Source: DASSKF01 sp035690725
Lineage (GTDB): Bacteria; Actinomycetota; Actinomycetes; Actinomycetales; Dermatophilaceae
Length of the DNA: 11,808 nt
NCBI GenBank assembly: GCA_035690725.1
Contig: DASSKF010000156.1
Span: forward strand, 1 to 11,808
Direction: 5' to 3'
The position numbers and the translations under genes are program-made. The notes beneath the pieces are model-generated. The model saw only the letters and a program-made list of their open reading frames with translations, did no database searches and was not told the origin of the DNA. Of this stretch, positions 5,829 to 11,808 are shown piece after piece. How positions within the stretch are numbered: position 1 is the stretch's first letter; every line of letters begins with the position of its first letter.

Positions 5829-7916
5829 GTGCCCGACGACCTGGCCACGGACGCCCCGCAGCGTCGCGACCTGGCGGCGCTCCGCGTGAACGGCCGTGCG
5901 GCGTCGTGGGTCGGTGCCAACTTCTGGTCCCGCCGCGGAGGGCCGCTGATGTGGCGCCAGGACGCCGACGACACCTGGCGGGCGGAGCTGCTCATCCTGC
6001 GCGACCACGGTCTGGACACGACCCGCTCGTTCCTCTACTGGCCGGACGCCATGCCGGAGCCGCACCGCCTGGACGAGGCCGTGCTGGAGCGCTACCGGCG
6101 CTTCCTCGACCTCCACGACGAGCTCGGAATGCGGACCGTCCCGACCTTCCTCGTCGGGCACATGTCGGGGGAGAACTGGGACCCGGCGTGGCGGCACGAC
6201 CGGGACCTCTACACCGACACGTGGCTGGTGGCCCGGCAGGCCTGGTACGTCCGGAGCGTCACCCGTCGCTTCGCCGACCACCCGGCCGTCGCCGCCTGGC
6301 TGCTCACCAACGAGATGCCGATCTACGGCGGCCACGCGCCCACGGCGGTGGTGTCGGCGTGGGCGGAACTGATGCTGCAGGCCGTCCGCGCCGGTGGCGG
6401 CCACCAGCCGGTCTCCATCGGCGACGGTGCGTGGGGCGTGGAGGTCACCGGTCGCGACAACGGCTTCTCGGTCCGCGAGCTGGCCGAGCTGAGCGACTTC
6501 GTCGGTCCGCACGTCTACCCCATGGAGGACGACGTCGTCCGGCAGCACCTCAAGGCCGCCTTCACCTGCGAGCTGGCGGCAGTGGGCGGCCGACCGGTCG
6601 TCCTGGAGGAGTTCGGCCTGACCTCGGACTTCGCCAGCGACGAGCACGCCGCGCACTACTACCGGCAGGTGCTGCACCTGTCCCTGCTGGCCGGGGCCAC
6701 CGGGTGGCTCGCGTGGAACAACACCGACTACGACGACCTGGCCGGCCAGCCGCCGTACAGCCACCACGCGTTCGAGCTGCACTTCGGCATCACCGACGCC
6801 AACGGGCGCCCGAAGCCGCCGCTCCTGGAGCTGCGAAGGTTCCGTGCCGTGCTGGACGCCGTGGACATCACGCGGTGCGTCCGCTGGCCCAGCGACGTGG
6901 CCCTCGTCGTCCCCAGCTACCTCGAGTGCACCGAGCCGCTGACGCTCCACGAGCAGGAGCGCGGCTACGTCTTCCGCTGCCTCGAGCAGGCCCACATCGC
7001 CGCGCGGGAGGCGGACCTCCCGCCGTGCCTCGTGCGTGAACGGGACGGGATCGTCTCCAGGGCGGACGCTGCCACCGAGGGGTTCCGCCTCTACCTGCTG
7101 CCGTCCACCAAGCAGCTCACGGCTCCCGGCTGGCGCCAGCTGCTGGACCGGGCCCGCGAGGGCGCGACCGTCTACACCTCCTACGGCTCGGGCGAGGTCG
7201 ATGTCCAGCGCGGCCCGTGGTGGAGCCACACGACCGAGCTGTTCGGCGTGCGTCACCAGCTGGCCTACGGCCGAGTGAACCCGGTCCGCGACGAGATCGT
7301 GACGTGGCAGCTGGAGCGCGACTTCGGTGGGCTACGGAAAGGTGAGCGCCTGGCCTTCCCGGCTGCGGGGGGCCCGAACGCCCGGACGTTCCTTCCCGTC
7401 GAGGTCGACGGCGCCGAGGTCGTGGCGCGGGACCAGCACGGCCGGGTGGCGTTGACGTGCCACGCGGTCGGAGCCGGCCAAGCCGTCCTGTCGACCTACC
7501 CGATCGAGTACTTCGCCGCGGCCCGCCCCGACGGAAACCCCGACGACACCTGGCGGCTCTACGACGCGCTCGCCCGGGAGGCGGGGGTGCGGCGGACCAT
7601 GCACGTGCAGAACCCGGGCGTGCTCGTCGACGGCCTGGTGCGGGACGACGGGCGGCGCTTCGCGTGGCTGGTGAGCGAGACTCCGGAGGAGCAGCAGGTG
7701 GCGCTGCCGCTGCCGACCGGCACTCGCGCGGTTTCCGTCGTGAATCGGCAACAGGACCAAGCGGGTTCGGACATGACCGGCAGCAAGGTGACGCTCCCGG
7801 CATACGGAGTCCGCGTCCTGGAGCTCGTCGGAGACCAGCCGGACGACGACGGCCCGGAACGAGCGGGACAGACCAGGCGACCGGCGACGTCGGCCGCGGA
7901 CCACAGAAGGGAGTGA
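5829..7916 (+). CDS. GH5-like (clan GH-A) intracellular glycoside hydrolase with C-terminal extension
   Basis: Predicted retaining glycoside hydrolase of 695 residues, without a signal peptide, so it should act in the cytoplasm on imported sugar. The N-terminal barrel (about 20-345) carries VGANFWSRRGGPLMW near the start, a conserved arginine in TTRSFLYW, the likely acid/base E162 in LLTNEMP, GPHVYP (the GH5 H-x-Y pattern), the likely nucleophile E261 in LEEFG, and the tryptophan of WLAWNNTDYDD. The roughly 100-residue spacing of the two glutamates fits GH5. From about 356, VALVVPSYLE through LYLLPSTKQL (about 420) resembles the amidotransferase-like trimerisation domain of GH42 enzymes, followed by a beta-rich end and a polar tail. 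The barrel recalls actinobacterial 'cellulase family' proteins and possibly GH5_18, which contains a Bifidobacterium beta-mannosidase; the subfamily is recalled, not tested. The GTG start is 6 nt after the permease stop, with only a weak ribosome site. The substrate (beta-mannoside or beta-glucoside) is unresolved. Confidence 0.82.
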   Translation: MPDDLATDAPQRRDLAALRVNGRAASWVGANFWSRRGGPLMWRQDADDTWRAELLILRDHGLDTTRSFLYWPDAMPEPHRLDEAVLERYRRFLDLHDELGMRTVPTFLVGHMSGENWDPAWRHDRDLYTDTWLVARQAWYVRSVTRRFADHPAVAAWLLTNEMPIYGGHAPTAVVSAWAELMLQAVRAGGGHQPVSIGDGAWGVEVTGRDNGFSVRELAELSDFVGPHVYPMEDDVVRQHLKAAFTCELAAVGGRPVVLEEFGLTSDFASDEHAAHYYRQVLHLSLLAGATGWLAWNNTDYDDLAGQPPYSHHAFELHFGITDANGRPKPPLLELRRFRAVLDAVDITRCVRWPSDVALVVPSYLECTEPLTLHEQERGYVFRCLEQAHIAAREADLPPCLVRERDGIVSRADAATEGFRLYLLPSTKQLTAPGWRQLLDRAREGATVYTSYGSGEVDVQRGPWWSHTTELFGVRHQLAYGRVNPVRDEIVTWQLERDFGGLRKGERLAFPAAGGPNARTFLPVEVDGAEVVARDQHGRVALTCHAVGAGQAVLSTYPIEYFAAARPDGNPDDTWRLYDALAREAGVRRTMHVQNPGVLVDGLVRDDGRRFAWLVSETPEEQQVALPLPTGTRAVSVVNRQQDQAGSDMTGSKVTLPAYGVRVLELVGDQPDDDGPERAGQTRRPATSAADHRRE

Positions 7917-7920
7917 GCCG

Positions 7921-9309
7921 ATGGACCAGCACCGCCTGGGCCTGCCGGCCGATTTCGAGTTCGGCGTCGCGACGGCGTCGTACCAGATCGAGGGGGCTGT
8001 CCACGAGGACGGCCGCGGTCCCTCCATCTGGGACACGTTCAGCCACACCCCGGGCAGGACCGCGAACGGCGACACCGGTGACGAGGCGTGCGACCACTAC
8101 CACCGGTATGCCGAGGACGTCGCCCTGATGGCCGACCTCGGGGTCGACTCCTACCGCCTCTCCCTCGCCTGGCCCCGGGTCCAGCCCGACGGCAAGGGCC
8201 CTGCCGAGCCACGGGGCCTGGCGTTCTACGATCGCCTGGTCGACGCGCTGCTGGAGCGGGGCGTGCAGCCGGCGGTGACGCTCTACCACTGGGACCTGCC
8301 GCAACCGCTGGAGGACGCGGGTGGCTGGCGGGTGCGGGACACCGCGGAGCGCTTCGCCGACTACGTCGGGATCGCCCACGAGGCGCTGGGGGACCGGGTC
8401 GGCCGCTGGATCACCGTGAACGAGCCGTTCTGCTCCTCGATCCTCGGCTACGCCACTGGCCGCCACGCGCCCGGCTCGCGGGAGGGCGAGGGGGCGCTCG
8501 CCGCGGCCCACCACCTTCTCCTGGGCCACGGCCTCGCCGCCCAGCGGATCCGCGACGCCTCCGAGCGGGCCCAGGTGGGGATCACCCTCAACCTGCAGCC
8601 GGTGAGTGCGGTGAGCGATTGCCCGCAGGACCGGGAGGCTGCCGACCGGGCGCTGCTGCTGTCGAACCTGCTGTTCACCGATCCCGTTCTCGCCGGGCGC
8701 TACCCGCCGCTTGCGCGGTCGACCTGGGGGCCGGTCACGGACTTCGCGTGGCTCACCGACGGTGACCTGGCGATCGCCGGTGCACCGATCGACTTCCTCG
8801 GTGTGAACTACTACTTCCCGAGCCGGGTGCGGGCTGCGCCGTTCCGTGAGGCGGACCCGGCGCTGCGCACCGCAGACGACCTCGGCTACGAGGACGTGGT
8901 CGGTTCCGACGAGGAGCGCACCGCGATGGGCTGGCCGGTGGACGCCGACGGACTGCGCCGGCTCCTGCGCTGGCTGCACGACACCTATCCGCAGCTGCCA
9001 CCGGTCTACATCACCGAGAACGGCCGTGCCTGTGACGACGTGGTCGCCGCGAACGGCCACGTGCACGACCCGGACCGGATGCGCTACCTCGAGAACCACC
9101 TGCGCGCGGTCGCCGACGCCACGGCGGAGGGCGTCGACGTGCGTGGCTACTACTGCTGGTCGTTGCTGGACAACTTCGAGTGGGCGGAGGGCTACGCCAA
9201 GCGGTTCGGCATCGTCTACGTCGACTACGAGACGCAGCAACGGATCCCGAAGTCCAGCTTCGAGTGGTACCAGCGGGTGATCGGCGACCACCACCGCGCC
9301 GTGAGCTGA
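7921..9309 (+). CDS. GH1 family beta-glucosidase
   Basis: Cytoplasmic retaining beta-glycosidase of 462 residues, normal GH1 length and with no signal peptide. It carries the complete GH1 signature set: FGVATASYQIEGA with substrate-binding Q22, HWDLP with H123, acid/base E168 in TVNEP, nucleophile E366 in YITENG, and WSLLDNFEWAEGY with E420 and W421 that bind the sugar in the -1 site. It should remove terminal beta-glucosyl (or related) units from the imported oligosaccharide or from products of the GH5-like enzyme. The start ATG has a strong AGAAGGGAG at 7905-7913, seven bases upstream and overlapping the end of the previous gene, and the gap is 4 nt, so it is the last gene of the operon. 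It resembles bglC in cebEFG-bglC operons; the exact sugar preference (gluco, galacto or manno) cannot be read from these motifs. Confidence 0.94.
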   Translation: MDQHRLGLPADFEFGVATASYQIEGAVHEDGRGPSIWDTFSHTPGRTANGDTGDEACDHYHRYAEDVALMADLGVDSYRLSLAWPRVQPDGKGPAEPRGLAFYDRLVDALLERGVQPAVTLYHWDLPQPLEDAGGWRVRDTAERFADYVGIAHEALGDRVGRWITVNEPFCSSILGYATGRHAPGSREGEGALAAAHHLLLGHGLAAQRIRDASERAQVGITLNLQPVSAVSDCPQDREAADRALLLSNLLFTDPVLAGRYPPLARSTWGPVTDFAWLTDGDLAIAGAPIDFLGVNYYFPSRVRAAPFREADPALRTADDLGYEDVVGSDEERTAMGWPVDADGLRRLLRWLHDTYPQLPPVYITENGRACDDVVAANGHVHDPDRMRYLENHLRAVADATAEGVDVRGYYCWSLLDNFEWAEGYAKRFGIVYVDYETQQRIPKSSFEWYQRVIGDHHRAVS

Positions 9310-9332
9310 GCTGCACCCCGTCGGTGACGTCG

Positions 9333-9360
9333 ATCGGCGAGGTTCGACGCGAACCCCGAT
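9333..9360. terminator. Candidate two-way terminator between GH1 gene and glgX
   Basis: ATCGG (9333-9337) and GGTTCG (9341-9346) pair with CGAACC (9350-9355) and CCGAT (9356-9360) around a 3-nt ACG loop, with one bulge (CGA, 9338-9340). The 11-bp hairpin lies in the 65-bp gap between two convergent genes, where a shared terminator is expected. No T-tract follows on either strand, so it is either an unusual terminator or a simple transcription barrier. Confidence 0.5.
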
Positions 9361-9374
9361 GCGTCGGGAAGACG

Positions 9375-11543
<2,169 letters not shown>

Positions 11544-11568
11544 CGCAGCCAATCGTTACGTTAGGGCC
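11544..11568. promoter_or_regulatory. Divergent promoter region, glgX / ybjN-like gene
   Basis: Only 25 bp separate the two start codons. On the plus strand TACGTT (11557-11562) fits a TANNNT -10 box and ends six bases before ATG 11569, the spacing of a leaderless transcript. On the minus strand TAACGT (11563-11558) fits the same pattern, facing glgX. The two boxes overlap, so polymerase could serve only one direction at a time. No convincing -35 box was found for either. The sequence matches are seen; promoter use is inferred. Confidence 0.45.
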
Positions 11569-11808
11569 ATGACTGATCCGACTTCGCTGCCCAACTTCCC
11601 GCCCTCGGGCGACGAGCACCCCCTGCGCGGCCGTGTCCTCGACGCGCTGCAGGACGAGGGCTTCCGGCCCGACATCGACGAGGACGGCGACGTCGCGTTC
11701 AAGGTGCAGGGCCAGCAGCTCTTCGTGCGGTGCATGGAGGGCGACTTCGACATCATGCGCGTCTTCGGCCAGTGGCAGATCGGCGAGGACATCCCGCAGG
11801 ACCTGGCC
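11569..11808 (+). CDS. YbjN-domain protein, N-terminal part (3' end outside window)
   Basis: The frame is open from ATG 11569 to the right edge (80 codons). An acidic, proline-containing N-terminus (about 17 residues) leads into LRGRVLDALQDEGFRPDIDEDGDVAFKVQGQQ, then LFVRCMEGDFDIMRVFGQWQIGED. This alternation of helix and beta strands matches YbjN-domain proteins, which have a type III secretion chaperone-like fold and are common in Actinobacteria; their biochemical role is poorly known. The only ribosome-site-like bases (AGGG, 11563-11566) are two bases from the ATG, too close to be normal, whereas a TANNNT box at the right distance suggests a leaderless message. It is divergent from glgX across 25 bp. 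No link to sugar metabolism is evident in the protein itself. Confidence 0.75.
   Translation, partial: MTDPTSLPNFPPSGDEHPLRGRVLDALQDEGFRPDIDEDGDVAFKVQGQQLFVRCMEGDFDIMRVFGQWQIGEDIPQDLA

Noticed and set aside
3938..7256. Open frames of 368 and 765 codons on the minus strand
   Set aside because: Antisense to the permeases and the GH5-like gene; compositionally biased, no motifs, and the sense strand encodes well-supported proteins throughout.
9341..9355. GGTTCGACGCGAACC as a repressor operator
   Set aside because: It is a good inverted repeat but has a 3-nt centre, differs from the 14-bp sites, and lies between convergent gene ends, where a terminator hairpin is the simpler reading.

Overview
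The window comes from a very GC-rich genome (roughly 70% by eye). It has GTG and TTG starts, leaderless-looking starts and a sugar transporter without its own ATPase, all of which suggest an Actinomycete. A family such as Intrasporangiaceae in the Micrococcales fits, but that is an impression of style and was not tested. Every gene can be placed in a known family. No RNA gene, CRISPR array, insertion sequence, integrase or phage gene was seen, and no gene-free stretch exceeds 300 bases.

Layout: (1) 1-1362, the C-terminal half of an alpha-glucan phosphorylase (GlgP type), cut by the left edge. (2) 1438-2490, a LacI-family repressor. (3) 2647-9309, a tight five-gene operon: sugar-binding lipoprotein, two ABC permeases, a GH5-like glycoside hydrolase with a long C-terminal extension, and a GH1 beta-glucosidase. 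Gaps are 10, -8, 6 and 4 nt. (4) 9310-9374, a short convergent gap with a hairpin. (5) 9375-11543 on the minus strand, glycogen debranching enzyme GlgX. (6) 11569 to the right edge, the start of a YbjN-domain protein, divergent from glgX across 25 bp.

How it works together (inference): the lipoprotein captures an oligosaccharide outside the cell and the two permeases import it, powered by an ATPase encoded elsewhere (MsiK-like in other Actinobacteria). The two hydrolases have no signal peptide and should split the imported sugar in the cytoplasm. GH1 and GH5-like enzymes both act on beta-glycosides, so the cargo is probably a beta-linked oligosaccharide (beta-glucoside or beta-mannoside), as in the Streptomyces cebR-cebEFG-bglC layout. 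The LacI protein probably represses both itself and the operon: two related 14-bp imperfect palindromes beginning CTGAACC lie inside the proposed promoter spacers of lacI and of the lipoprotein gene.

The cassette sits between two alpha-glucan genes (glgP and glgX), which handle storage glycogen or maltodextrin. The most interesting points are the paired operators, the domain make-up and unknown substrate of the GH5-like enzyme, and the compact divergent promoter between glgX and the ybjN-like gene.
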